Source: Flocculibacter collagenilyticus (GTDB lineage Bacteria; Pseudomonadota; Gammaproteobacteria; Enterobacterales; Alteromonadaceae). From it: DNA of 64,000 bases. Location of the stretch: positions 744,001 to 808,000 of the forward strand of contig NZ_CP059888.1 in assembly GCF_016469335.1 (NCBI RefSeq). Direction: 5' to 3'. Made by a program: the position numbers and the translations under genes. Below the pieces are notes generated by a model. It did no database searches, was not told the DNA's origin, and saw only the letters and a list, made by a program, of their open reading frames with translations. How positions within the stretch are numbered: the stretch's first letter is position 1; each line of letters starts with the position of its first letter. Shown piece after piece: positions 55,697 through 64,000 of the stretch.

Positions 55697-56540
55697 CTTG
55701 ATAAGTTTGATAAATGGTTGACCAATTAAAGTCGTTAAGTAACTTGTCCATTTTACCTTCCATCCGCGACAAATTTACATAGTGTCTGAATTTAGACTTC
55801 AAACTACCTGCATTGATTCGCGGCTGCTTTGGGTCTACCTCCCAAGGGTGATAGTAAAATGAGTAGGGGATTGATTTCTCATCTAAATAACGCGTTATAA
55901 AGTATTTGCTTAGCCAATACGGCGCTAACCTAAAATAACCGCCGCCGCCGATAGGCAAGTTTTTTCCACGCACGTTTAGGGTTGGAATAGGAATTTCAAG
56001 AATCCCTTCTGGGCGCATATAGGGGGCATCCGGCCAGTCTGGTGTACCATAATGGTCGTGCTGTACAGGGTAAGTGCTTGAACTGTAAACGAACCCTAAT
56101 TCAGCTAATACTTCAAATGCCCACTCGTTTTCAGGAGAAATTGAAAAGCTTGGTGCTCGGTAGCCTCTGATTGGTTCACCGATAAGATCTTCGAGTAGAT
56201 TCTTTGAGCGTGATACGTCATCTAGAAATTGCAGTCGTGTTTGATCCGTAGCTCTTTGATGCCAGTAACCATGACAAGCTATTTCATGGCCTTCAGCATG
56301 GATCTTTTTAATTAGCTCAGGGAAGGCGTCAGCTACCCAGCCTAAAATGAAAAAGGTGCCTTTCACATTGTGGCGAGCGTATTGTTGTAACACTTGTTCA
56401 GTACTAATTTGGACGCGAGGCTCAAGTGTTTTCCAATCTTTTCGGCTAATTGCCTTTTCAAACGCTGACACATGAAAGTAATCTTCTACGTCTATTGTGA
56501 GTGCGCATAAAGGCTTATTCTTATTATTAATCGATTGCAC
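55647..56540 (-). CDS. XrtA system polysaccharide deacetylase
   Basis: About 297 residues. A NodB-type deacetylase: metal Asp in LTIDVEDYFH, HEIACHGYWHQR (metal His pair) and GYRAPSFSIS, followed by YPVQHDHYGTPDWPDAPYMRPEGILEIP (in part) as in TIGR03006. The GTG at 56540 is chosen since AAGGGG precedes it by 7 bases and it falls just after the sugar transferase stop; an earlier frame start lies inside that gene. No signal peptide, suggesting it acts on lipid-linked intermediates in the cytoplasm. Confidence 0.9.
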   Translation of the reverse strand: MQSINNKNKPLCALTIDVEDYFHVSAFEKAISRKDWKTLEPRVQISTEQVLQQYARHNVKGTFFILGWVADAFPELIKKIHAEGHEIACHGYWHQRATDQTRLQFLDDVSRSKNLLEDLIGEPIRGYRAPSFSISPENEWAFEVLAELGFVYSSSTYPVQHDHYGTPDWPDAPYMRPEGILEIPIPTLNVRGKNLPIGGGGYFRLAPYWLSKYFITRYLDEKSIPYSFYYHPWEVDPKQPRINAGSLKSKFRHYVNLSRMEGKMDKLLNDFNWSTIYQTYQDDIEKGIRSGISNKTA

Positions 56541-56541
56541 G

Positions 56542-57969
56542 TTAGCGCCCCTTACCAAATAGCACAACTTCAACAGTACGGATCAAGATTAATAAATCTA
56601 ACAAAATACTTTGATGCTTAATGTAGTACAAATCAAACTTAACTTTTTCAAATGAGTCGTTAAAACTTGCACCATATGGATACTTTAGTTGTGCCCAGCC
56701 CGTTAAGCCCGGTTTTACATTATGACGGTGATTATAATATGGAATAGATTGCGCTAGCTCTTTCACAAACTCTGGGCGTTCAGGTCGTGGACCTACAAAT
56801 CCCATTTCACCTTTAATTACATTAAACAACTGAGGCAGTTCATCAATACGATATTTGCGGATAAAACCACCCACTTTGGTAATTCTAGAGTCACCTTTTT
56901 GCGACCATTCTGCACCGTTTTTCTCTGCATCAGGGCTCATGCTGCGAAACTTTAAAATATTAAATAAATTACCGTCTAGTCCCACACGTTGTTGGCGATA
57001 AAGAACAGGTGCTTTTAACCTATATCCATCTTCTAACATGATAGCGATGGCTGCGAATATCATTAATGGCCATGTAAATATGAATACGACAACAGCTAAA
57101 ACCGCATTTAGCACATAGTCTAGGCTATTACGAAGGTAGTTATTTGACTCAAAGCCATTGGAGTATATAAACCAACTTGGATAAATAAGATTGACGGCAA
57201 TCTGTCCAGTTTCACGTTCAATGAAGTCCAAAATATCGGAAATATACACGCCACTCATTTTACAATTAAATAATTGCTCTACGGGTACATCGTTTCGGCG
57301 TTCGTCAGATGCAATGACAATTTCACTAATATCATGTTGTTGAACATAGTTGAAAAGTTCGTGTTGATAATCAATGGTAATGATTTTTTCTTTTCTTATT
57401 CCTTCCTTGTCGCCTTTGGTATTCACAAAACCAACAAGTTCGAAGCCTTTGCGATCGCTATCACGGCGCATTCTTTTTTCAATAATTGAGGCTCTTTCTC
57501 CAGCGCCTAAAATGAGCACTTTCGGCTTCGCAAATAGGCTAAGGCTAATATCGGGTAAAAACACACGAAAAATGATTAAAAACAGCAGTGCAATAGCAAT
57601 AGTGACGGGTAAAAATGAGGCGGCTAAAGGAAGCCCTTTAAAAATGTAAAAAACGAAAAGCTCAATAACAAAGTAACTAATTGCAACGCTTACAAATAAG
57701 CGTCTCACAATGTCTCTTTGTGATGCGCGAAGTTTAGGGTCGTACAATCCTACCGACAAATTGCACAGTGAGACCATTAAAGCCACAAGGCTAACGTTTA
57801 TCACTATACGAAAAATAGAGTCATCAATTGTTTCAATAGCATTAAAGGAGTCGAAAAGTACATGTAGTAAATAGGAACTGAGGCCTGCAAATGCGACCAA
57901 CAAAATCTCTAATAGGATAACCAAATGGTTTTTAAATTTCCCATTGGAGCTGTTGTTTCCTTTTATCAT
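56542..57969 (-). CDS. XrtA system initiating sugar transferase (TIGR03013-like)
   Basis: About 475 residues from ATG 57969 (AAGGGA 9 bases upstream); a longer TTG start at 58038 lacks support. Four N-terminal membrane helices, a Rossmann-like middle part (VLILGAGERASIIEKRM), one more helix at about 290-310, and the C-terminal bacterial sugar transferase domain with YRQQRVGLDGNLFNILKFRSM, KYRIDELPQLFNVIKGEMGFVGPRPERPEF (in part) and KPGLTGWAQLKYPYG. It puts the first sugar-1-phosphate on undecaprenyl phosphate. First gene of the minus arm. Confidence 0.92.
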   Translation of the reverse strand: MIKGNNSSNGKFKNHLVILLEILLVAFAGLSSYLLHVLFDSFNAIETIDDSIFRIVINVSLVALMVSLCNLSVGLYDPKLRASQRDIVRRLFVSVAISYFVIELFVFYIFKGLPLAASFLPVTIAIALLFLIIFRVFLPDISLSLFAKPKVLILGAGERASIIEKRMRRDSDRKGFELVGFVNTKGDKEGIRKEKIITIDYQHELFNYVQQHDISEIVIASDERRNDVPVEQLFNCKMSGVYISDILDFIERETGQIAVNLIYPSWFIYSNGFESNNYLRNSLDYVLNAVLAVVVFIFTWPLMIFAAIAIMLEDGYRLKAPVLYRQQRVGLDGNLFNILKFRSMSPDAEKNGAEWSQKGDSRITKVGGFIRKYRIDELPQLFNVIKGEMGFVGPRPERPEFVKELAQSIPYYNHRHNVKPGLTGWAQLKYPYGASFNDSFEKVKFDLYYIKHQSILLDLLILIRTVEVVLFGKGR

Positions 57970-58310
57970 AAAAAGCGGTCCCTTAATTACATCTAAATTA
58001 GTTTCAGAAAGATTCAAATTAGCATGATTTTTATTCAATAATACTAGAAAACTACTAGTAAGCTACTGCAAAAATCTCTATTCTAAAGTCTGTGTTTTAT
58101 AAAGTTTTTTTAAGATTATTTTAAAACTAATTAGCCACAAAATGTGAACATAAAATTAATCTAATTAGCATAAATAATTCAATTATCTTTGTTTCACCAA
58201 AGAAGCTTACTATGTTATCTTTGATGAGATTATACACAAGGCTTTTTCTATTAATTTTAAATTATTTTTTTAGTCAACTAAAAGTAAAAAAACAGTTGAA
58301 GGGAATTTTC
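57970..58310. promoter_or_regulatory. Divergent promoter region of the EPS locus
   Basis: About 340 very AT-rich bp between the two arms. Both divergent promoters must lie here, but AT-richness makes many -10-like boxes and I cannot choose. In-frame upstream extensions of both flanking genes reach into it, but they lack ribosome binding sites. Confidence 0.55.
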
Positions 58311-58961
58311 ATGACTGATCCGATCTGTAAGTGCGATAAAAAACTGATTGCTAAGGGTTTTTCTGTTTTGTTTGGGGCAGTGTCGCTTGTAGGTTGTAGT
58401 GTTAACACATTACCGCCAGCGACGACGATAGCATCTCAAACCACGCATGTGTCTAACTATAAATATTTAATTGGGCCTGGTGACAATGTGCAGATATTTG
58501 TTTGGCGCCATCCAGACATTTCCGGCAGTTTTACGGTTCGTCCAGACGGTATGATTACCACGTCTCTTGTTGAAGATATTCCTGTGGCGGGAAAAACACC
58601 CACAGAAGTCGCTAGGAAAGTAGAAGAAACACTGTCTAAGTTTATTCGCGATCCTGTTGTGACAGTTAGCGTAAGTGCATTTAATGGGCCTTATTCAGAG
58701 CAAGTTAGAGTTATTGGCGAGGCAACAAACCCGCAAGCAGTTAATTATGTACAAAATATGACGCTACTAGACGTTATTATTCAAGTAGGTGGATTAACAG
58801 AATTCGCTGATGGTAACGATGCGGTGGTAGTACGTATTATTGATGGTATTCAAAAGGAGTTTAAAGTTAGAGTTGACGACCTTGTGAAAGACGGTGAGAT
58901 TTCTGCGAATGTAGATATGTTACCTGGCGATATTTTGATAATTCCTGAAGCGTGGTTCTAA
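58311..58961 (+). CDS. XrtA system polysaccharide export lipoprotein (Wza-like)
   Basis: 216 residues from ATG 58311 (AAGGGAATTTTC before it); an earlier frame start at 58212 would hide the signal. A lipoprotein signal with lipobox LVGC (Cys29) is clear. The Poly_export domain has YLIGPGDNVQIFVWRHPDISGSFTVRPDG (in part) and the SLBB-like end with DVIIQVGGLTEFADGNDAVVVR and LPGDILIIPE. This is the outer-membrane export channel component in TIGR03027. First gene of the plus arm. Confidence 0.93.
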   Translation: MTDPICKCDKKLIAKGFSVLFGAVSLVGCSVNTLPPATTIASQTTHVSNYKYLIGPGDNVQIFVWRHPDISGSFTVRPDGMITTSLVEDIPVAGKTPTEVARKVEETLSKFIRDPVVTVSVSAFNGPYSEQVRVIGEATNPQAVNYVQNMTLLDVIIQVGGLTEFADGNDAVVVRIIDGIQKEFKVRVDDLVKDGEISANVDMLPGDILIIPEAWF

Positions 58962-59026
58962 CTCACGTTTTTAACCAGTATAATAGTCGGCTGTGTAGCT
59001 ACGTAATGGTGTTGTAAGGTGTATTA

Positions 59027-60637
59027 ATGCAGGAATTAAATCAGACGATTGAGTTGATTCTCAATTATCTAAAGGGAATTTGGATAAAAAAGCGATATAT
59101 CATTATCGCTAGTTGGTTAATATGTCCGATTGGGTGGGCATATGTTGTGTCTTTACCAGACACATACTCTTCAAGTGCAAAAGTATATGCGGATACGAGA
59201 AACATGTTACAGCCACTGTTACGTGGTTTAACGCTATCTTCTAATCCTGATCAGGAAGTATTGCATATTGCAAAAACGCTATTTAGTTGGGACAACTTAG
59301 AAGATATAGCACGTGAAGTTGATCTCGATGTGAGAGCAAATAATCAAACTGAGTTTGAAAAAATTGTAGATGAGTTAAAGTCGAATCTAACCCTAAGCTC
59401 TACTGCGCGTGAAAATATTTTTACTATTTCGTATAAAGGCGAGTCTCCCGAACTTGCACAGAAAATTGTACAAACAACGTTAGATAAGTTTGTTGAGAGT
59501 ACCCTAGGTAAAAACCGTGAAGACTCTGATGTTGCTGAAGCCTTCTTAGATCAACAAATTAAAGAGTACGAAACGCGCTTGTACGAAGCTGAGCAGCGTT
59601 TAGCTGACTTTAAACGTAAGCAATCTAAGATAATTCCTGAATCATCTAATTACTACGAGCTACTTAAAGAAGAAAAGAAGAAGCTAGCTAATGCAACACT
59701 CATTTTGCGAGAGCTAGAGTCTCGTTATGAGTCTGCGCAAGCCCAGCTATTAGGTGAAGAGCCAGTTTTTGGGTTGTCGCCTGAAACAACAGGCCCAAGC
59801 CGAGCATCGATTACTACTCAATTCGACGCTCGTATCTCTGCGCTAGAAAGCAAGTTAGATGAGTTACTTATTCGTTATACTGATCAACATCCTGAAGTGC
59901 AAGAAACGCAGAAGCTATTAGTACGTTTGAAAAAGAGCCGAAAAGATGAGCTAGCTGAAATAGCAAAATCTATGGCTGAGTCTGACGGTACATCTAGTTA
60001 TATGTACGATGATTTAAATGCCAACCCTGTTTATCAAGAAATGAAAATTACAGTGGCTAATCTTCGCAGCGAAATGGCATCAATAAAAGTGCGTGTGGAA
60101 GCATTTCAAAAGAATGTTACTGAGCTAGAAGATAAAATTAATTTAGTGCCAAGTATGGAAGCGGAACAAACAGCATTAAACCGAGATTACGGCATTACCA
60201 GAGATAAATATCAAGAGCTATTGCAACGCAAAGAATCAGCTCGACTATCTCGTGAAGCTGCAAACTCGACTGATGATGTTACGTTTAGAGTCATTGACCC
60301 ACCTAAGTTACCCAAAGAGCCAAGTGGCCCAATGCGCGGCTTGTTATATACTGTAGTATTAGTAGCAGGTTTTGCAGTTGGTATCGCAATTGCGTTTATT
60401 ATGAGCCAATTAAAACCCGTGGTCCTGCGTGCAAGTCAACTTAAACAAATTACTGGATTACCAGTGTTTGGTGTTGTCTCGCATACCGATGGTGATCTTA
60501 TTAAGCATCAGATGCGCAGAAAGCTAATTACGTTTGCTGTTTCTTGCTCGGCAATAGTGTTTATTTATGCCACCTTAATGGCGTTTGAGTTCATATTTGG
60601 CGGTATGCCGACTCACCTTATTGCGAGGTTCTTATGA
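59027..60637 (+). CDS. XrtA system polysaccharide chain length determinant
   Basis: 536 residues (TIGR03007 type). One membrane helix after a short N-terminus (RYIIIASWLICPIGWAYVVSL), the Wzz domain (about 40-130), a long coiled coil region (about 180-400, EAEQRLADFKRKQSKI and similar), a Pro-rich PPKLPKEPSGP before the second helix, and a third hydrophobic helix near the C-terminus. It sets chain length in the inner membrane and pairs with the kinase gene it overlaps by 4 bp (ATGA). Confidence 0.93.
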   Translation: MQELNQTIELILNYLKGIWIKKRYIIIASWLICPIGWAYVVSLPDTYSSSAKVYADTRNMLQPLLRGLTLSSNPDQEVLHIAKTLFSWDNLEDIAREVDLDVRANNQTEFEKIVDELKSNLTLSSTARENIFTISYKGESPELAQKIVQTTLDKFVESTLGKNREDSDVAEAFLDQQIKEYETRLYEAEQRLADFKRKQSKIIPESSNYYELLKEEKKKLANATLILRELESRYESAQAQLLGEEPVFGLSPETTGPSRASITTQFDARISALESKLDELLIRYTDQHPEVQETQKLLVRLKKSRKDELAEIAKSMAESDGTSSYMYDDLNANPVYQEMKITVANLRSEMASIKVRVEAFQKNVTELEDKINLVPSMEAEQTALNRDYGITRDKYQELLQRKESARLSREAANSTDDVTFRVIDPPKLPKEPSGPMRGLLYTVVLVAGFAVGIAIAFIMSQLKPVVLRASQLKQITGLPVFGVVSHTDGDLIKHQMRRKLITFAVSCSAIVFIYATLMAFEFIFGGMPTHLIARFL

Positions 60638-61707
60638 GTACAATAGAAAGAGCGTTGCAGAAGCAGCGTGAAGCGGCTGAGAAAGCAAAAAAAGAAAGCG
60701 CTGCCAAACAAACAGATAGCAAAGAAACGTCAGATGGTCAAAGCACCATTGAACGTGCAGGCCAGCACTCAGCTACAATGTCTGCCAATAAGGAGGCAAG
60801 TAGTAATGAGGTGAAAGTTGAGCAATCAACCTCACCAGCTGAACATAAAGAGCCTATGCAAAGTGCACCACCTGAGCCTGAAAGTCAGGATGTATCTGCG
60901 GATGCATTACATAATACCGGTGCTGAAAGCGTCCCAACAACTGAAGAGGTAGCAGTTAAAGACTCTAATAATCAATCTATAACGTCGGCTAATAAAAAAA
61001 CGCTATTTATTGATATTGAAGAGTTAGAGCGAAACGGGTTTGTTTCTGGTTCTAGCACAAGAACGCGGGTGAATGAAGAGTTTCGCTCTATTAAACGAAA
61101 ACTGCTTAATAATGCTTTTGGTCCACTGAAGGACACGGTAGAAAGCCCGAATGTGATCATGGTATCAAGTGCTACCTCGAATGAAGGTAAAACGTTTTGT
61201 GCGGCTAACTTAGCCTTATCAATTGCGCTTGAACAAGACGTAAAAGTACTGTTAGTGGATGCAGATGTAATTCGTCCTGCTTTAGATAAAGTACTTAATT
61301 TTAACGTTGAAGTTGGGCTAGTTGAGTATTTAAGGGGCAAAGAAAAGTCTGTTGAGAATATTATTTACGATACCAATTTCAAAGAATTGCGTATCATTCC
61401 TGCAGGTAATCCGCATCACTTAACGACAGAATTACTGGCAAGTGACAAAATGCGCAACTTGGCAAATGAGTTTGCCCGACGTTATCCAGACCGTATTGTT
61501 ATTTTTGATGCACCACCAATGATAGGTGTGAATGAGTCAGCGGTATTAGCAACATTTTCTGGGCAAATATTAATTGTTGTAGAAGAGAATAAAACACAAT
61601 TAAGTAGCTTAACTGAAGTAACTGAACTATTGCCTAAAGATAGAGCTGTAGGCTTTATTGTTAACAAAGCAATACGCAGTGCTTCAGAAAGGTATGGCTA
61701 CTATTAA
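60634..61707 (+). CDS. XrtA-associated tyrosine autokinase
   Basis: 357 residues. The first 115 or so are low-complexity (Q, S, E, T, A rich). Then comes a BY-kinase domain: Walker A SATSNEGKTF, Walker A' VKVLLVDADVIRP, Walker B IVIFDAPP. The C-terminal tyrosine cluster ERYGYY is the autophosphorylation tail. No membrane helix; it acts with the chain length determinant just upstream. It may toggle EPS assembly by phosphorylation, as in TIGR03018 proteins. Confidence 0.92.
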   Translation: MSTIERALQKQREAAEKAKKESAAKQTDSKETSDGQSTIERAGQHSATMSANKEASSNEVKVEQSTSPAEHKEPMQSAPPEPESQDVSADALHNTGAESVPTTEEVAVKDSNNQSITSANKKTLFIDIEELERNGFVSGSSTRTRVNEEFRSIKRKLLNNAFGPLKDTVESPNVIMVSSATSNEGKTFCAANLALSIALEQDVKVLLVDADVIRPALDKVLNFNVEVGLVEYLRGKEKSVENIIYDTNFKELRIIPAGNPHHLTTELLASDKMRNLANEFARRYPDRIVIFDAPPMIGVNESAVLATFSGQILIVVEENKTQLSSLTEVTELLPKDRAVGFIVNKAIRSASERYGYY

Positions 61708-61730
61708 TTCCTAATCAATAAGGTTAAATT

Positions 61731-61765
61731 ATGCTAGGTAGCGCTTTGCTTCCTAGCATTTATTT
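61731..61765 (+). terminator. Terminator-like hairpin between kinase and outer membrane protein genes
   Basis: ATGCTAGG (61731-61738) pairs with CCTAGCAT (61752-61759) around a 13-base loop, then TTATTT. It could end part of the transcripts inside the plus arm and so lower expression of the last gene. Confidence 0.6.
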
Positions 61766-61787
61766 CGGTGTTTAAGGGAATGCAATC

Positions 61788-63407
61788 TTGATAATAATAA
61801 AATGGAAAAAGTCTAAAGTAACACAGCATGTGTTGATGGCGATTTCTACCTTATGTCTAAGTAACGCTTATGCTGGCAATCTTGAAATTGCGCCTGCATT
61901 TGATCTTGAGTTACTTGCTTATGATGTTGATGGATCATCAACGATTAATGAATTCGCATCTCAGCCATCTCATGACAATGCGTTACAAATGCATTCTATA
62001 CTAGGTGTATCTTACCAAAGCGCTCATCTTGACTCTCAACTACGAATAAAAAATCGCTATATAGAGTTAGATAAAGCGGATGATAATCGAAGCTACACTA
62101 ATATAAACTTCAGAAATACACTCTCTTTTTTCTCTGATCGAGTGTTGCTCGGGCTTAACAGCCAGAAGAGTCATCGAGTCTCTGATAGCCGTTTAGGTTA
62201 TTTTTCAGATGGCATCGCTTTTGATAATTTAACAGATTTAACCACTCATTCTGCCAGCCTTACCATGCGCACAAAACCAAAGGTGTCGCGTTATACCTCT
62301 TTGCAATTAACCGCGACTGATACCAAGTCGGGTGCGGGTAGCTTAGAAAATAACTCTTTTGCTATTGATGGCGCTAGCTATGGTGCTGAATTTACCGCGG
62401 GTGGCCAATTTGGCTCTAAGAGTTACTGGGGTGTGACACTTAGTAAGCGAAAAACTAAGCGTGAACGCTTTGAAGACTTCACCTCTGAAGATGCATCGAT
62501 ACGTTTAGGTGCGCCCATATGGGAGCGCTTGCGCTTTGTTGTACAGGCAAATCACAATGAATCATCGTTAACTGGCAATCGCTTTGGTGACAATGATCCT
62601 AACTCTACCAGTTGGGGATTCGGCTTCGAATATGGTGATATCAGGCGCTCCTATGTAGGTGTGCTTTATAATTTCCGTAACTCTGGGCAAATCGATGACG
62701 ACTTTTTTAGTTATTATATCAACCTTGTTCCAAGCGAAAGAACTTCTGTTTTTGCTGAGTATACGAAGAAATACTATGGCATATCAAAACGTTTAGATGC
62801 GTCTTGGAAGCTTAAGCACTTTCGCTTAAACGCGACTTTCAATGATGATGTGACGAGTTATTCACAAACCCAATTTGCGCAAGTCGATCTTGGCTTATTT
62901 GTCTGTCCTTTTGATCAACCATTTGATATTGCGAACTGTTTTCAGCCTGACTCGATTGATTATGAATTAGCACCAAATGAAGTTAGCGCTAACTTTTTTG
63001 AGACACAGCCTGTATTAACTGAACAGGTGTTGTTACAAAAAGTCGGGCAAGTAAATATGTCATACGAGTTTAGAAGATTGACCATTGCAGCCAGCGTATT
63101 TACGACCGAACGTGACTTTTTAGAAAGCAACTTCTTGCAAGAAACGCAAGGCTACAGTGTGTCGCTTAAATGGCGAGCGGGACGACACGGCCGCTTTACA
63201 GCTACCAGCCGTTTTTCTGAAGTAGAGTATGAAAGTGAGAGTAGGGGGGATGATAACCGCTCTAACGCACTTACGTACGCCCACACGTTGTCGGCTAAGC
63301 TAAGTGTGGCATTTACTCTTAGTGAAAATGAGCGAACATCAACGACGCTAGAGAATAACTTTTCAGATAAGCGTGCCAGTTTAAAAGTAGGTTATCAATT
63401 TAGGTAA
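61788..63407 (+). CDS. XrtA/PEP-CTERM system-associated outer membrane beta-barrel protein
   Basis: 539 residues (TIGR03016-like). TTG 61788 is taken as start, with AAGGGA 9 bases before it; it gives a signal peptide ending SNAYAG. The mature protein alternates short beta strands with polar turns and aromatic girdle residues, and ends in a strand LKVGYQFR, the usual outer-membrane barrel C-terminus (final aromatic near the end). It contains 2 to 3 cysteines at about 370-390 (FVCPFDQPFDIANCFQ). Probably the outer-membrane exit or a secretion aid for the EPS. Last gene of the plus arm. Confidence 0.88.
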   Translation: MIIIKWKKSKVTQHVLMAISTLCLSNAYAGNLEIAPAFDLELLAYDVDGSSTINEFASQPSHDNALQMHSILGVSYQSAHLDSQLRIKNRYIELDKADDNRSYTNINFRNTLSFFSDRVLLGLNSQKSHRVSDSRLGYFSDGIAFDNLTDLTTHSASLTMRTKPKVSRYTSLQLTATDTKSGAGSLENNSFAIDGASYGAEFTAGGQFGSKSYWGVTLSKRKTKRERFEDFTSEDASIRLGAPIWERLRFVVQANHNESSLTGNRFGDNDPNSTSWGFGFEYGDIRRSYVGVLYNFRNSGQIDDDFFSYYINLVPSERTSVFAEYTKKYYGISKRLDASWKLKHFRLNATFNDDVTSYSQTQFAQVDLGLFVCPFDQPFDIANCFQPDSIDYELAPNEVSANFFETQPVLTEQVLLQKVGQVNMSYEFRRLTIAASVFTTERDFLESNFLQETQGYSVSLKWRAGRHGRFTATSRFSEVEYESESRGDDNRSNALTYAHTLSAKLSVAFTLSENERTSTTLENNFSDKRASLKVGYQFR

Positions 63408-63442
63408 CACGGTTGGATGGTTTTGCTGTATTCAAGAATGAT

Positions 63443-63468
63443 AAACCCCATAATTGCTTATGGGGTTT
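63443..63468. terminator. Terminator at the end of the EPS plus arm
   Basis: AAACCCCATAA (63443-63453) and TTATGGGGTTT (63458-63468) form a perfect 11-bp stem with a 4-base loop, 36 bp after the stop of the outer membrane protein gene. The U-run is short. Confidence 0.75.
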
Positions 63469-63525
63469 ATAAGTAACAAGTACTGCTTATTATTATAGCT
63501 ATTTTCGTCTATTTATTATTTTCAT

Positions 63526-63624
63526 TTATAGCAGGCTTATTAATGCCGCCGCGAAAATTAAAATGATTAGCGCTTCCTGTTTTTTATACTTGCCAGGATA
63601 AATGGACTGTCGTCGTTCGTGCAT
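63526..63624 (-). CDS. Possible 32-residue membrane peptide
   Basis: A short frame from ATG 63624 to TAA 63526, with AAGGA 8 bases before the ATG. The product has a basic N-terminus (MHERRQSIYPGKYKKQ) followed by one hydrophobic helix (ALIILIFAAALISLL). The ribosome binding site and the membrane-peptide composition make it plausible, but such short frames can arise by chance. Confidence 0.4.
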   Translation of the reverse strand: MHERRQSIYPGKYKKQEALIILIFAAALISLL

Positions 63625-63849
63625 AGCCAAATTCCTTCTTTAAAATTTAACAAATACACCCTGTGTTACCAATATCCTTTTATGTCCCTTAACATAAAAT
63701 GCTTCAATGCAGTCAATACTAATCACTCACCTATAGAGGCATTTTAAATTTTTGGACAAATACTAAGTTTCATATTAGAAACTAGTAGTACTAGACTCTT
63801 TTTGAAACAAGCCATAAATTTATATTCAACAATAAAACCTAATAATGGC
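63625..63849. other. Intergenic region near the right edge
   Basis: About 225 bp of AT-rich DNA between the small minus-strand frame and the partial gene at the edge. No terminator or RNA gene recognised. Confidence 0.5.
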
Positions 63850-64000
63850 TTACTTTGAATTTACATCAGAGTCTATTTCACTATAGCTCGTTTTGTACTT
63901 TTGTTCCAAAAGTTTGTCAACATATTGTGAAAGCTTAATCTTATGCTCAACAGAGTTATCTAAAATCTCCACCATTTCCAGCAACATTTCCTTATACCGC
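63850..64000 (-). CDS. C-terminal end of an unknown protein (cut by the window edge)
   Basis: An open frame on the minus strand enters at the right edge and ends with TAA at 63850-63852, giving 49 residues such as YKEMLLEMVEILDNSVEHKI and LSQYVDKLLEQKYKTSYSEI, charged and helical. Composition looks like real protein. The 5' part is outside the window, so no function can be given. Confidence 0.5.
   Translation of the reverse strand, partial: RYKEMLLEMVEILDNSVEHKIKLSQYVDKLLEQKYKTSYSEIDSDVNSK

Overview
The window is chromosomal DNA of a marine gammaproteobacterium of the order Alteromonadales, most likely Colwelliaceae (Thalassotalea/Colwellia-like). This rests on the AT-rich base composition, the gene orders barA|rlmD-relA and priA|rpmE next to ftsN-hslV-hslU, a DUF3545 gene, and a complete exosortase-A (XrtA) exopolysaccharide locus. 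The genus is an inference from gene content; no rRNA or other phylogenetic marker was compared. No rRNA, tRNA, CRISPR array or transposase gene was seen.

Layout. 1-4.4 kb: the threonine operon thrA (5' end outside the window), thrB, thrC. 4.4-8.35 kb: a small island placed exactly at the 3' end of thrC and bounded by a 79-bp direct repeat of the thrC tail. It carries two minus-strand genes for secreted beta-helix (pectate-lyase-like) proteins, and separates thrC from ung. 8.4-15 kb: ung, a DUF3545 gene, the talB-pgi operon, an orphan receiver-TPR regulator, yaaA. 15.3-20.8 kb: a three-gene operon for a MukBEF/MksBEF-like condensin (SMC ATPase, MksE-like, kleisin-like) in the order B-E-F and without the nuclease gene that marks Wadjet/MksG systems. 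21.2-23 kb: an unknown secreted protein, an exported RidA-family protein, a GNAT acetyltransferase and a 58-residue membrane protein. 23-31.6 kb: barA, divergent from rlmD-relA, an EAL phosphodiesterase and a non-specific endonuclease. 32-42.2 kb: a chemotaxis receptor behind a near-perfect sigma-28 promoter, DUF971, hslU, hslV (behind a near-consensus sigma-32 promoter), an FtsN-like SPOR protein, priA, a small unknown exported protein, rpmE and a malic enzyme.

42.6-63.4 kb is the XrtA/PEP-CTERM exopolysaccharide locus. It has two divergent arms from a promoter region near 58.1 kb. The minus arm (12 genes, mostly overlapping or closely spaced) builds the polysaccharide: initiating sugar transferase, deacetylase, FemAB-like protein, glycosyltransferases, exosortase, asparagine-synthase-like amidotransferase, sulfotransferase, ligase/polymerase and flippase. 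The plus arm exports it: lipoprotein, chain-length determinant, tyrosine autokinase, beta-barrel outer membrane protein. No PEP-CTERM substrate and no PrsK/PrsR regulator lies inside the window.

The best candidates for new biology are the reversed, nuclease-less condensin operon and the thrC-tail island. The rest is mostly well-known core genes.
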